Source of the DNA: DATBHM01 sp963772375
Lineage (GTDB): Bacteria > Actinomycetota > UBA4738 > JACQTL01
DNA length: 64,000 bases
Direction: 5' to 3'
NCBI GenBank assembly: GCA_963772375.1
Contig: CAVYXG010000001.1
Span: 124,001 to 188,000 of the forward strand
The notes under the pieces: generated by a model
Database searches by the model: none
Told to the model about the DNA's origin: nothing
Seen by the model: only the letters and a program-made list of their open reading frames with translations
Made by a program: the position numbers and the translations under genes
Shown: piece by piece, positions 1 through 9,062 of the stretch
How positions within the stretch are numbered: position 1 is the stretch's first letter
How the letters are laid out: every line of letters starts with the position of its first letter

Positions 1-1
1 G

Positions 2-2191
2 CGGGGCAAGGAGGACAACTACTGGTGGACCCACGCGGCCGGCCCGGCCGGCCCGTGCAGCGAGGTCTACGTCGACCGCGGACCCAGGTATGGACCGGAG
101 GGCGGCCCGGCGGTCGACGAGGAGCGGTTCATCGAGATCTGGAACCTGGTGTTCATGCAGGAGGAGGTCGACGGCGACGCGAACGTGGTCGGGCCGCTGC
201 CGTCGAAGAACATCGACACGGGCTCGGGGCTCGAGCGCGTGGCGATGGTGCTGCAGGAGGCCGACAACGCGTTCGAGACCGACCTGTTCCGGCCCATGAT
301 CGAGGTGGCCGAGTCGCTCTCCGGTCGCAGGCACGGCGTCGACGCGTCGACCGACGTGTCGCTGAAGGTCATCGCGGAACACGCCCGGGCCACCACGTTC
401 CTCATCGCCGACGGCGTCCAGCCGTCGAACGAGGGCCGTGGCTACCTGCTTCGGCGGATGCTCCGGCGGGTGGTGAGCCACGCCCGGCGGCTGGGGATCG
501 AGGGCGGCGTCCTGCAGCCGCTGATCGCGGTGGTGGTCGAGCAGATGGGCGAGGCCTATCCGGAGCTCGTCGACAACCGCGCGTACGTCGAGAGCGTGGC
601 CGAGGCGGAGGAGGAGCGCTTCGGCACGACCCTCCGGCAGGGCATGGTGCTGTTCGAGGAGGCGGCGGGGTCCCTGGGTGAGGGCGGCCGCTTCCCCGGA
701 GAGGCGGCATTCCGGCTCCACGATACGCACGGGTTCCCGCTGGAGCTGACCGCCGAGCTCGCGGCGGAACGCGGCCTCGAGATCGACGTCGACCGGTTCG
801 GGGAGCTGCTGGAGGACCAGCGCCGCCGGGCCAAGGACGCGGTGAAGCGCCAGGACATGACCGGCGACGCCGTGGGCGAGGCGGCCGCGCGGATGGGCGG
901 GCAGGAGTTCGTCGGGTACGCACGCCTCGACGCCGACACGACGATCGCCGCCCTCCTCGGCCCCGACGGGCCGCTCGAGGTCGCGTCCGAGGGGACGCCC
1001 GTCCGGGTGCTGCTCCCCGCGACGCCGTTCTACGCGGAGGGCGGCGGCCAGATCGGCGACACGGGGGAGATACGCACCGCGGGCGGACGGATCCGCGTGA
1101 CGGACACCCAGCCCGGCCCGGGCGGCGTGCACGTGCACAGCGGGGTCGTGGAATCGGGCGAGGTTCGGGCGGGCGACGACGCCCATGCCGAGGTCGACCG
1201 CGACGCGCGCGAGGCGACGGCTCGGTCGCACACGGCGACGCACGTCGTGCACTGGACGCTCCGCCACCTGCTGGGCGACCACGCCCGGCAGGCGGGTTCG
1301 CTGGTGGCGCCGGGGCGCCTTCGGTTCGACTTCAGCCACCACTCGGCGCTCGGCCGGGACCAGATCGAGGAGGCGGAGTACACGGCCAACGCGAAGCTCG
1401 CGGCCGACGACGCGGTCCGGGCCTACGAGACCACCATGGACTACGCTCGGAGCCAGGGCGCGACGGCGCTGTTCGGCGAGAAGTACGGCGACATCGTGCG
1501 GGTCGTGGAGATCGGGGACTACTCGCGCGAGCTGTGCGGCGGAACCCACGTCCCGCACACGGGCAAGGTCGCCGTCGTGCGGGTTCTGCACGAGGCGAGC
1601 ATCGGGGCGGGCATGCGGCGCATCGAGGCGCTCGTGGGACCGGACGCGCTCCGCCACATCAACGCGGAGCACCGGCTGCTGGAGGACGTCGCGGACGCCC
1701 TCGGGGCCGGCGACCCCGGGCACGCCCCCGACCGGGCCCGCCGCGCCGTCCTGCGCATCAAGCAGCTCGAGTCGGAGCTGGGCACGCTCCGCCGGGGCGA
1801 CCGGGCCGCGGTGGTCGAGGGTCTGGCGCAGAAGGCGCAGCCCGTGGCCGACGCGACGCTGCTGGTATCGGCGGTCCCCGGCGAGGACGTCAACGGCGTC
1901 CGGGAGCTGGCGCTCGCCCTGCGGGACGGCATGGAACGGCAGGGCCCCGCGGCCGTCGTCCTGGGAACGGCCGACGACGGTGCCAAGCTGGTGGCGGCCC
2001 TCACGACGTCGCTCGTGGACCGGGGCGTCACGGCGAAGGCGCTGCTCGAGCCCGCGGCGAAGGCCATCGGCGGGGGAGCGGGCGGCGGCAAGCCCCATCT
2101 CGCGATCGCCGGCGGTCGCAACGCCGAGGCCCTGGAGCAGGCGCTGGGGACGGTCCCGGCCCGCCTGGCGGAGCTCCTGGCGGGCTCCTGA
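2..2191 (+). CDS. alaS: Alanine-tRNA ligase, 5' end outside the window
   Basis: Charges tRNA-Ala with alanine in the cytoplasm. The frame is open from base 2, so the gene starts upstream and 729 C-terminal residues are visible. The first residues belong to the class II catalytic core (KEDNYWWTHAAGPAGPCSEV, followed by IEIWNLVFMQ). The editing domain shows the zinc-binding HTATH (around base 1231) and CGGTH (around base 1537) motifs. A Gly-rich C-Ala domain (IGGGAGGG) ends the protein. The TGA lies 26 bases before ruvX, so the two are probably cotranscribed. Identity is secure; only the N-terminus is missing because of the window edge. Confidence 0.97.
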   Translation, partial: RGKEDNYWWTHAAGPAGPCSEVYVDRGPRYGPEGGPAVDEERFIEIWNLVFMQEEVDGDANVVGPLPSKNIDTGSGLERVAMVLQEADNAFETDLFRPMIEVAESLSGRRHGVDASTDVSLKVIAEHARATTFLIADGVQPSNEGRGYLLRRMLRRVVSHARRLGIEGGVLQPLIAVVVEQMGEAYPELVDNRAYVESVAEAEEERFGTTLRQGMVLFEEAAGSLGEGGRFPGEAAFRLHDTHGFPLELTAELAAERGLEIDVDRFGELLEDQRRRAKDAVKRQDMTGDAVGEAAARMGGQEFVGYARLDADTTIAALLGPDGPLEVASEGTPVRVLLPATPFYAEGGGQIGDTGEIRTAGGRIRVTDTQPGPGGVHVHSGVVESGEVRAGDDAHAEVDRDAREATARSHTATHVVHWTLRHLLGDHARQAGSLVAPGRLRFDFSHHSALGRDQIEEAEYTANAKLAADDAVRAYETTMDYARSQGATALFGEKYGDIVRVVEIGDYSRELCGGTHVPHTGKVAVVRVLHEASIGAGMRRIEALVGPDALRHINAEHRLLEDVADALGAGDPGHAPDRARRAVLRIKQLESELGTLRRGDRAAVVEGLAQKAQPVADATLLVSAVPGEDVNGVRELALALRDGMERQGPAAVVLGTADDGAKLVAALTTSLVDRGVTAKALLEPAAKAIGGGAGGGKPHLAIAGGRNAEALEQALGTVPARLAELLAGS

Positions 2192-2217
2192 CCGGCGATC
2201 CCACGGACGGCCTCGGC

Positions 2218-2673
2218 GTGGGCAGGTCGGAGCCGGATTCCCCCGCGGGACGGGTGCTGGGGCTCGACCTCGGCGACGTCCGGATCGGAGTGGCGGTGTC
2301 GGATCCCGAACGCCGTCTGGCGGTCCCGCTCGGGACCGTGCTGGCCGGCGCGCCGCAGGACCTCAGGGCGATCGCCGCCCTGGTCCGGGACCATGGGATC
2401 ACGCTGGTCGTGGTGGGCCACCCCCTGTCGATGTCCGGCCGGGCGGGCCCGAAGGCGAAGCAGGTCGAGGAGCTGGCGGGCGCGCTCCGGTCGTTCCTGC
2501 CGGTGCCGGTGGTACTGCAGGACGAGCGGCTGTCGACCGTGGAGGCCGAGCGGAACCTCCGGGAGGCCGGCGTCCGGGGGCGCGATCGCCGCCGCTCGGT
2601 CGACGGGGCGGCGGCGGTCGTCATCCTCCAGGCCTGGCTGGACGCCCACCGGGAGCGCCGCCCCGGCGCGTGA
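2218..2673 (+). CDS. ruvX: Holliday junction resolvase-like / pre-16S rRNA nuclease YqgF
   Basis: RNase H-fold nuclease of the YqgF/RuvX family, linked to 16S rRNA 5'-end processing. Seen: the first acidic motif in LGLDLGDVRIGVAVSD, the VVGHPLSMSG segment, the DERLST motif and a C-terminal SVDGAAAVVILQ stretch with the last acidic residue. The length of 151 residues is usual for the family. Start chosen at GTG 2218; an in-frame GTG at 2254 is possible but would begin only four residues before the first catalytic Asp. It follows alaS closely, the order I recall from other actinobacteria. It ends facing the minus-strand sulfotransferase gene. Confidence 0.93.
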   Translation: MGRSEPDSPAGRVLGLDLGDVRIGVAVSDPERRLAVPLGTVLAGAPQDLRAIAALVRDHGITLVVVGHPLSMSGRAGPKAKQVEELAGALRSFLPVPVVLQDERLSTVEAERNLREAGVRGRDRRRSVDGAAAVVILQAWLDAHRERRPGA

Positions 2674-2794
2674 CGCCGACCCGGTGATGTCGGTGACGAT
2701 CACGTCGCCGGCGGCCACGACCTGACGGCGGGCCTGATTCCCGGGCCCCACGTACGCCCCGAACGTGATGGGCGCCGGGGTTGGGCGGCCGAGC

Positions 2795-3610
2795 TCACAC
2801 GGACCACGGGGGGTCGATCCCCAGCCGGCGCCGGAGGGCCTCGGTCGGGCCGGCGAACTCCTCGGCGAGGCGCCGCCGGGTGCGTTCGGGCACCTCCGGG
2901 TAGCTGCGCGCGTTGTGGACCTCGTACCCGGGGAGGCGGTGCTCCGGGAGCCCGAGGAACCGTTGCACCCCGAGGAACACCCGCTCCGGTTCGGCGAAGA
3001 ACTCCTCGGTCACGATCACGTGGATGCGCTCGGCCGGGTAGGCCGCGTACCACCGCTCGAGCTGCTCGAGGTATCGCCCCCGCGCCACGTAGGAGAAGTG
3101 CTGGTGCCGGAACGATGCGGCCGGGTTGCGGTCGAGGTCGGCCGGACCGACCTGGAGTCGCACGGCCTCGCGCAGCACCGCCTCGTCGAACGGCAGCGGT
3201 TCGAACCCCCGCATCCGCTCGTGCTGGTGGTGGCTGTGCGCCCGCACCACGGGGTCGCGCAGCATCACGACGATGCGGGCGTCGGGAACGAGGGCCCGGG
3301 CCCGCGCCGGGGCGGCCGGGTGGAAGAGGTAGTACGGGCTGGCCTCGCCGGTCACGACCTCCGACCCGGCGCGCCGCGACGCGCGGTTCCGCGTCCGGGA
3401 CGTCGGGAACCGCGAGCGGTACCACGCGGCCGAGCGGTCAGCGTGGCTGTCGAAATAGTGGACGCCCTTCTCGAGGACGGCCGGGGCCACGGCCGGATGC
3501 TGGCAGAGGTAGCGGTACAGCGAGGTGGTGCCGCCCCGCTGCGCCCCCACGATCAGGAAGTCCGGCAGCGGCCGCATCGCCGCGGTGGGCCGGGCCAGGG
3601 CATGCGCCAC
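2795..3610 (-). CDS. Sulfotransferase-domain protein (PAPS-dependent)
   Basis: Predicted to transfer sulfate from PAPS to a hydroxyl acceptor; the acceptor is unknown. The 5'-phosphosulfate loop is DFLIVGAQRGGTTSLYRYL near the N-terminus. A 3'-phosphate-binding segment follows (RIVVMLRDPVVRAHSHHQH), and the C-terminal half has GRYLEQLERW and RIHVIVTEEFFAEP as in bacterial carbohydrate sulfotransferases. Length about 271 residues. The start is uncertain: GTG at 3610 was chosen, but ATG at 3577 (just before the PAPS loop) and GTG at 3745 (overlapping the upstream gene) are also in frame. It follows the minus-strand kinase gene directly, so both probably share a transcript and may modify the same glycan or lipid (inference). 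Confidence 0.85.
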   Translation of the reverse strand: MAHALARPTAAMRPLPDFLIVGAQRGGTTSLYRYLCQHPAVAPAVLEKGVHYFDSHADRSAAWYRSRFPTSRTRNRASRRAGSEVVTGEASPYYLFHPAAPARARALVPDARIVVMLRDPVVRAHSHHQHERMRGFEPLPFDEAVLREAVRLQVGPADLDRNPAASFRHQHFSYVARGRYLEQLERWYAAYPAERIHVIVTEEFFAEPERVFLGVQRFLGLPEHRLPGYEVHNARSYPEVPERTRRRLAEEFAGPTEALRRRLGIDPPWSV

Positions 3611-3726
3611 CGCCCTGCCGATGCGTTCCGCGCGCTGGCGGCCCGTCCGCCGCTCCCGTCGAGGCCGGTCCTCCGGGCCCAGCGGGTCCCTCGCGACATC
3701 CCGGGGGGTCCCGGTCTCGCGCGTCG

Positions 3727-4992
3727 TCAGCTCCCTTCCACCCACCGGGACAGCACCGCCGCGAGGCGCTCCGCAGGCGCCTCGTCCACGGGCATCCCGT
3801 CGACCCGTCCCTCGTCGAAGCGCAGGAGGAACTCCAGGAGGGAGAGCCCCACGAAGGCCCGCTCCATGCGGGGCGGCTGGCCGATCATCGGCAGGGCGGC
3901 CGTCGCCGCCCACAGGGCGGCCGGCGTGGCCGCGGCCTCGTTCCCCCGGGTGAGGTGCAGCGACCACAGGAAGGCGTGGTGCACATCGTCGAGCCCGACG
4001 GGGACGCCGGTCTCCGAACGCTCCCAGTCCCACACGAACCAGCCGCTTCGCGTGCGGTGCATGTTCCACGGGCTCCAGTCGCCATGCCACCGGCCGGCCA
4101 GCACCGGGTGGTCGCCCGCGTCCTCCTCGATCCGTTGGAGCGCGCGCCCGGCCTGCTCGCGGATCCCGGGCGGCAGCGAGGCGAGCCGCGTCCGGAGACG
4201 ACGGGAGAACGGCAGCTCGGCGAGCGGGGCCCGGCCGGAGGCGTCGACCCTTCCCACCGCGGCGACCACGTCCGCGCCCGGTCGGAGGCCGATCGAGCCA
4301 CGCCGCCGTCTGCGGTGCGGTCCCGACGATGTGACCAGGATGCCGTGGCCCTGCCATTCGATCTCGGCCAGGACGACCGGCGTGCCGAGTCCCGGGATCG
4401 GGGTGCGCTGCATCGACCGGAGGGCGGCCGCCTCGTTCGCCACCAGCCGGCGGGTCAACTCGCTCCAGGCCACCTTCGCGTAGCCGACGACGCGGCCATC
4501 CTGCGCGGTGACCTGCAGCACCGGCTTGCGGTTGGGCCGGGCCGAGCCGATGAACGCGGCGATCCGCACCTGGGGGACGCCGAGCGCCCCGGCCAGGGCC
4601 TCCTCGAGGCACGCGTCGTCGGCCGCGCCCGCGGGGGCGGCCACCACCACCCGGCGCCCGCGCAGGCGCGCGGCGCCGGCCTCCGCGGCCCCGGAGGCGA
4701 GCGCCTTGCGGGCGCGCGCGGCCCTGGTCATGCCCTGGTTGTACTGGCGGAGGGCGGCGCCGGCGCTCCGCCGGCCGCGCGCCGGCACGAGCAGGCGGGC
4801 CCGGGCGATGGAGGGCAGCGCGGCCAAGTCGGCCACCGTCGTGGCCCCGTACGGGGCCCGGCCCGGGACGACGACCGCTTCTTCGACGTGGCCGAACAGG
4901 ATCCGGAGCATCCAGTCCGTGTCGGCGCTCCCGGAGGTTCCCTCGACCTTGCCGCGCGTGGGGCGGGGGGCCGGGGCCCTCTCCCCGCTCAC
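3727..4992 (-). CDS. APH/choline kinase-like phosphotransferase
   Basis: Protein of 421 residues with a C-terminal aminoglycoside-phosphotransferase-fold catalytic region. The Brenner-type loop is GRWHGDWSPWNMH (catalytic Asp and Mg-binding Asn) and the metal-binding segment is FVWDWERSE. The N-terminal half is divergent but contains a possible nucleotide-anchoring stretch (VGYAKVAWSELTRRLVANEAAAL) typical of kinase N-lobes. Substrate unknown; such proteins phosphorylate small alcohols, sugars or drugs. The only canonical start is GTG 4992, but the frame is open further upstream and reads like protein; a GGAGG box sits 14 bases before this GTG and 5 bases before an in-frame CTG at 5001. Probably cotranscribed with the downstream sulfotransferase. 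Confidence 0.75.
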   Translation of the reverse strand: MSGERAPAPRPTRGKVEGTSGSADTDWMLRILFGHVEEAVVVPGRAPYGATTVADLAALPSIARARLLVPARGRRSAGAALRQYNQGMTRAARARKALASGAAEAGAARLRGRRVVVAAPAGAADDACLEEALAGALGVPQVRIAAFIGSARPNRKPVLQVTAQDGRVVGYAKVAWSELTRRLVANEAAALRSMQRTPIPGLGTPVVLAEIEWQGHGILVTSSGPHRRRRRGSIGLRPGADVVAAVGRVDASGRAPLAELPFSRRLRTRLASLPPGIREQAGRALQRIEEDAGDHPVLAGRWHGDWSPWNMHRTRSGWFVWDWERSETGVPVGLDDVHHAFLWSLHLTRGNEAAATPAALWAATAALPMIGQPPRMERAFVGLSLLEFLLRFDEGRVDGMPVDEAPAERLAAVLSRWVEGS

Positions 4993-5115
4993 GAACAGCA
5001 GGCGGACCTCCGACTCGAGGGGGTGGCCGGCCGTACAGGACGGGCGTCGTTCCTGGATGGAGCGTTGGTCGAGATGTCCTCACCGCCTTCGAGGTGGGGC
5101 GCGGATGCCGAGGGA

Positions 5116-5121
5116 AGTGTA
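5116..5121 (-). promoter_or_regulatory. Candidate -10 box for the kinase-sulfotransferase pair
   Basis: TACACT on the minus strand, the same hexamer seen before tatA, rpmI and pheS in this window. It would give a leader of roughly 115 bases to GTG 4992. No clear -35 was found, so support is limited. Confidence 0.35.
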
Positions 5122-5383
5122 GAAACGGCTCCCCGGTTCCCGGTACGGCCGAACGGGGTCGAACCCGATCGGGTGATGGTCCGAAAGCCCTAGTCGGAGC
5201 GTTCCCTCGTTCCTCCGTCCTCGGTTGCACACGATCCGAACGCATTGGCGAGCCCACATCGAACGGTGCACCCTCGCGGCAATCGACCGAGTGCTGCCGT
5301 CGACCGTCGCCTCCGGGCCGCTCTTCGCCACCAAAACCGCGGCCGGGCGCCGGAGGTCCCTTCCTCACCTCCGGCTCCGGCGG

Positions 5384-5389
5384 TACGAT
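5384..5389 (+). promoter_or_regulatory. -10 box of a near-leaderless promoter (FAD oxidase)
   Basis: TACGAT followed after 9 bases by ATG 5399. The spacing matches transcription starting at or next to the start codon, as at metK and rlmB in this window. Confidence 0.5.
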
Positions 5390-5398
5390 CCGCGCGGC

Positions 5399-6958
5399 AT
5401 GGATCGGCGCGAGTTCCTCCGCTCGGCCGGCCGAACCGCGCTCGGCGTCGCAGGGCTGTCCGCTCTCGGCGTCGCCTGTTCGAGCCCGGCGCTCGTCCCG
5501 TCGATCGCCGCAGCCGGGAGGCGCCTGCCCCCCGACACCGCCTGGTCGGCCTTCGGCCGCTCCCTGGCCGGGAAGCTGATCCGTCCGGGCGATCCCGCCT
5601 ACCCGAAGGCCAAGCAGCTGTACGATCCGCGGTTCGACTACCTCCACCCGGCGGCGATCGCGGAGTGCACGTCGGCGTCGGACGTGCAGCAGTCGATCCA
5701 GTTCGCCCGGAACCACGGCCTCCACTTCACGGCCCGGAGCGGCGGGCACAGCTACGCCGGGTACTCGAGCGGGTCGGGGCTGGTGTGCGACGTCGGCCAC
5801 CTCAGGTCCATCTCCGTGAACGCGGCGGCGAGGACCGTGACGATCGGGGCGGGCGCACGCCTGGTCGACGTCTACGCGGCGCTCGGGTCGCACGGGCTGG
5901 CGTTCGCCGGCGGGTCGTGCCCGACGGTGGGCATCTCGGGGCTCACGCTCGGCGGCGGGCAGGGCGTGCTGGGGCGGAAGTTCGGCCTCGCGTCGGACAA
6001 CCTGCGGTCGCTGAAGATCGTGACCGCCGGGGGGGACCTGCTGACATGCGACGGCACACACAACTCCGACCTGTTCTGGGCCTGTCGCGGCGGCGGCGGC
6101 GGGAACTTCGGCGTGGTGACCTCGTTCACGTTCGCCGTGCATCCCGTCCAGACGCTGTCGCGGTTCTTCCTGTCCTGGCCGTGGAGCCATGCCCACGACG
6201 TGCTGGCCGCCTGGCAGTCGTGGGCGCCCCACCGGCCGGACGCGCTGTGGTCGACCTGCCACCTCCATGCCGCCGTCGGGCAGCCCGCCGTGTCGGTGTC
6301 GGGCGTGTACGTCGGCTCCCAGTCGGGCCTCGGGGCGCAGCTGCCGTCGCTGATCGGCGCCGTGGGATCGCAGCCGACGACGAGGCAGGTCGCCTCCGAC
6401 CCCGTCGCCGAGACCATGATGGTCGAGGCCGGATGCTCGGACCTCACGGTGGCGGAATGCCACCTGCCGACCCAGAATCCCGCCGGCAAGCTGAGCCGGC
6501 AGATCGAGAAGGCCAAATCGGACTTCTTCGCCCACGTGCTCCCATCGGCGGGGGTCCAGGCCGTCGTGGACGCCATCGACGCACGGCTTCACGACCCGGC
6601 GCTGCAGACCGGTGGGGGCGTGCTGATCGACGCCTACGGCGGCGCGCTGAACCGGCCCGCGGCCGGCGCGACGGCGTTCGTCCACCGGAACCAGCTGTTC
6701 CTGGCGCAGTACTTCACCACGTGGTCCACGTCCACCCCGAGGTCCACGGTGAACGCCACCCTGCACTGGCTGTCCGACTTCGCCCACGCCATGCGGCAGT
6801 ACGCGAGCGGGCAGGCCTATCAGAACTACATCGACCCCGACCGGGGCGACTGGCAGCACGCCTACTACGGTTCGAACCTCCCGCGGCTGCGGCACGTCAA
6901 GTCGACCTACGACCCCCACGGGTTCTTCCACTTCCGCCAGTCGATCCCGCCGGCCTGA
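5399..6958 (+). CDS. Secreted bicovalent FAD-dependent oxidase, berberine-bridge-enzyme family
   Basis: Flavin oxidase of the PCMH/BBE superfamily, 519 residues. The N-terminus has a twin-arginine signal (MDRREFLRSAGRTALGVAGL), so export folded through Tat is expected; a Cys follows the hydrophobic stretch but the lipobox is poor. The FAD domain shows His117 in RSGGHSYAGYS and Cys174 in GGSCPTVGISGLTLGGG, the two residues that attach FAD in bicovalent members. The C-terminal BBE segment (NYIDP ... YYGSNLPRL, YDPHGFFHF) is intact. Substrate unknown; relatives oxidise sugars, alkaloids and phenols. Start set by ATG 5399, which coincides with the signal peptide and the upstream -10 box. Transcribed alone or with mltG. 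Confidence 0.9.
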   Translation: MDRREFLRSAGRTALGVAGLSALGVACSSPALVPSIAAAGRRLPPDTAWSAFGRSLAGKLIRPGDPAYPKAKQLYDPRFDYLHPAAIAECTSASDVQQSIQFARNHGLHFTARSGGHSYAGYSSGSGLVCDVGHLRSISVNAAARTVTIGAGARLVDVYAALGSHGLAFAGGSCPTVGISGLTLGGGQGVLGRKFGLASDNLRSLKIVTAGGDLLTCDGTHNSDLFWACRGGGGGNFGVVTSFTFAVHPVQTLSRFFLSWPWSHAHDVLAAWQSWAPHRPDALWSTCHLHAAVGQPAVSVSGVYVGSQSGLGAQLPSLIGAVGSQPTTRQVASDPVAETMMVEAGCSDLTVAECHLPTQNPAGKLSRQIEKAKSDFFAHVLPSAGVQAVVDAIDARLHDPALQTGGGVLIDAYGGALNRPAAGATAFVHRNQLFLAQYFTTWSTSTPRSTVNATLHWLSDFAHAMRQYASGQAYQNYIDPDRGDWQHAYYGSNLPRLRHVKSTYDPHGFFHFRQSIPPA

Positions 6959-7008
6959 CAGCCCGCCCGCTCCACCCGCGTGCGTGACCGCGCACGGGCC
7001 CGAACCGG

Positions 7009-7014
7009 TATGCT
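7009..7014 (+). promoter_or_regulatory. -10 box of a probable leaderless promoter (mltG)
   Basis: TATGCT followed after 7 bases by TTG 7022. This supports TTG as the mltG start rather than the upstream in-frame GTG 6980 or ATG 7010, which overlaps the box itself. Confidence 0.45.
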
Positions 7015-7021
7015 CCGGCCC

Positions 7022-8116
7022 TTGAGCGTCATCACGTCCAGCCGGTCCGCACCTCCCGGCCCCCGCCACGCTCACGAGCCTCGCCGGCGTCACTGGGGTC
7101 TGGTCGTGTTCCTGGTCGTCGTGCTCATCCTTGGCGGCCTCGCGTTCGCCGGCATGCGCTACGTGAGCACCTGCAAGAACGGCTCGGGCCCGCACGACGC
7201 GGTCGCGGTGACCATCCCCCAGGGCGCGAGCAGCGGCGACGTCGTCGACATCCTCCACAACGCCGGCGTCATGCGGTGCGGCGGTCTGATCGGGAAGTTC
7301 CTGATGCGAGACGACGACCGCAGCGGCCGCATCCTCGCCGGCACGTACGACCTGAAGACGAACATGACCGTCGCCCAGATCCTCGCCGTCATCACGGTCA
7401 AGCCGCACCACGATCCCACCGTGACGATGGACATCCCGATCGGGTTCCGACTGACGCAGATCGCCGACCGGGTCCAGGAGCGGCTGCGCATCCCGGCGAA
7501 GGAGTTCCTGACGGTGGTGCACAGCGGCAAGCTGTCCCTCGCGCCGTTCTTCGACAAGGGGACCAAGAACCCCGAGGGGTTCTTCTACCCGCACAACTAC
7601 AGCTTCGACGCGAAGACACCCCCGACCGCGCAGCAGGTGGCGGAGGCCATGCTGGACGAGTTCCGCTCGGGCACGGCCGACCTCCCGTGGAAGAACGCGA
7701 AGCGGCTCGGGATGACCCCGTACCAGATCGTCATCGTCGCCTCGATGATCGAACGTGAGACCGGACTCGCGACCGACCGGCCCAAGGTCGCCGCCGTCAT
7801 CTACAACCGGCTGAAAAACAACATGGACCTGGGGATCGACGCGACCCTGCTCTACGACGACCCGACTCCGAAGGACGGGAAGCTCACCTCGAGCGATCTC
7901 AAGAGCGACAGCCCGTACAACACCAGGAACCACAAGGGCCTGCCGCCCACGCCCATCGCGAGTGCGTACCTCGATTCGATCCGGGCCGCGCTCCAGCCGG
8001 CGCACGCCAACTACCTCTACTACGTGAAGTGCGACAAGGACGGGCCGGGCAGGAGCCGGTTCTCCTCGACGTACAGCGAGTTCCTACACGACAAGTCGGT
8101 CTGCCTGGGGACCTGA
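7022..8116 (+). CDS. mltG: Endolytic murein transglycosylase (YceG family)
   Basis: Membrane-anchored lytic transglycosylase that cuts nascent glycan strands and limits their length. A short cytoplasmic basic tail is followed by one membrane helix (WGLVVFLVVVLILGGLAFAG, about residues 26-45). The extracytoplasmic domain carries the YceG core: a LysM-like stretch (VAVTIPQGASSGDVVDIL), the catalytic Glu in VASMIERETGL, YNRL and the C-terminal SPYNTRNHKGLPPTPIASAYLDSIRAAL. TTG 7022 was chosen because a TATGCT box lies 7 bases upstream; GTG 6980 and ATG 7010 are alternatives. One base separates it from aroE, indicating a shared mRNA. Confidence 0.92.
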   Translation: MSVITSSRSAPPGPRHAHEPRRRHWGLVVFLVVVLILGGLAFAGMRYVSTCKNGSGPHDAVAVTIPQGASSGDVVDILHNAGVMRCGGLIGKFLMRDDDRSGRILAGTYDLKTNMTVAQILAVITVKPHHDPTVTMDIPIGFRLTQIADRVQERLRIPAKEFLTVVHSGKLSLAPFFDKGTKNPEGFFYPHNYSFDAKTPPTAQQVAEAMLDEFRSGTADLPWKNAKRLGMTPYQIVIVASMIERETGLATDRPKVAAVIYNRLKNNMDLGIDATLLYDDPTPKDGKLTSSDLKSDSPYNTRNHKGLPPTPIASAYLDSIRAALQPAHANYLYYVKCDKDGPGRSRFSSTYSEFLHDKSVCLGT

Positions 8117-8117
8117 C

Positions 8118-9062
8118 GTGACCGGGGAGGGCCCCCCGGGCCCGAGCCCGGCGGGTCCGGCCGCCGGTGTCCCGACCGCTCCACCCTGGTGGGTCTCCGG
8201 GAGCACGCGCGTGGTCGGGCTGATCGGCTGGCCGGTGGAGCACAGCCTGTCCCCGGTCATCCACAACGCGGCGTTCGCGGCCCTCGGCCTCGACTGGGTC
8301 TACGTGCCGCTGCCCGTTCCCCCTCCCGCCGTCCGGGCGGCCGTCGAGGGGCTGCCCGCGCTGGGGATGGCGGGCGCGAACGTCACGATGCCCCACAAGG
8401 AGGCGGCGGCGTCCCTGGTCGCGGAGCGCACGGAGGACGCGACCCGCCTCCGAGCGGTCAACACCCTCGTCGTGACCGCCGACGCGGTGGTCGGGCACAA
8501 CACGGACGCGCCGGGATTCGCACGGTTCCTCGAGCGCGACGCGGCGTTCGAGGCGGCCGGGCGGGACGCGCTCGTCCTGGGCTCGGGCGGGGCGGCCCGG
8601 GCCTGCGCGCTGGCGCTGGCCCGCGCGGGCGTGGCGTCGGTCACGCTGGCCGCACGCGACCCCGGCCGGGCCGCCGAAGTCGCGAGATGCCTGTGGGGGC
8701 TCCAGGTCGAGGTCAGGACGATCGCCTGGGGCGCGGCTGTGAACGAGGGCCCGGACGTGGTCGTCAACGCGACGCCGCTGCTGGACCCCGCGGATCTCCC
8801 GCTCCCGCGGCTGGAGGCCGTGGAGCTGGTGGTCGACCTCCGGTACCGCCCGGCCGTCACGCCCCTCGTCGCGGCCGCCCGGGAGGCGGGCGCGGCCGCA
8901 TTCGGGGGGCTCGGCATGCTGATCCACCAGGCGGCGCTGTCGTTCGAGATCTGGACCGGTCAGCTGCCCTCGACCGGGGTCATGTCGGCCGCGGCGCTCG
9001 CCGCCATCGCCGAACCACTGGTGGAACCGGGCGTCTCCCGCCCTCCCGGCGCGCCCCGCTGA
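8118..9062 (+). CDS. aroE: Shikimate dehydrogenase
   Basis: NADPH-dependent reduction of 3-dehydroshikimate to shikimate. The substrate domain has VVGLIGWPVEHSLSPVIHNAAF and GANVTMPHKE (catalytic Lys); the cofactor domain has HNTDAPGF, the Gly-rich VLGSGGAARA, VVNATPLL, and a C-terminal GLGMLIHQAALSFEIWTG. 314 residues with a short Pro/Gly-rich N-terminal extension. The GTG start lies one base after the mltG stop. This gene is separated from the other aro genes (aroC onward) by the pilus locus and the group II intron. Identity is secure; the exact start is less certain. Confidence 0.93.
   Translation: MTGEGPPGPSPAGPAAGVPTAPPWWVSGSTRVVGLIGWPVEHSLSPVIHNAAFAALGLDWVYVPLPVPPPAVRAAVEGLPALGMAGANVTMPHKEAAASLVAERTEDATRLRAVNTLVVTADAVVGHNTDAPGFARFLERDAAFEAAGRDALVLGSGGAARACALALARAGVASVTLAARDPGRAAEVARCLWGLQVEVRTIAWGAAVNEGPDVVVNATPLLDPADLPLPRLEAVELVVDLRYRPAVTPLVAAAREAGAAAFGGLGMLIHQAALSFEIWTGQLPSTGVMSAAALAAIAEPLVEPGVSRPPGAPR

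Larger units (their letters stand above)
4993..5398. other. Divergent intergenic region
   Basis: About 400 bases between the minus-strand kinase and the plus-strand FAD oxidase. No ORF with protein-like composition apart from the short upstream extension of the kinase frame, and no RNA gene was recognised. It carries one candidate -10 box for each direction (listed separately). Confidence 0.6.

Noticed and set aside
5140..5175. T-arm-like GGGTTCGACCCC on the minus strand
   Set aside because: No acceptor stem, D-arm or anticodon arm can be built around it.
2795..8005. A 1736-codon minus-strand open frame crossing the FAD oxidase and mltG
   Set aside because: Only its 3' end (the sulfotransferase) is protein-like; the rest is an Arg/Gly/Pro-rich shadow of plus-strand genes with clear family motifs, a usual effect of high GC content.
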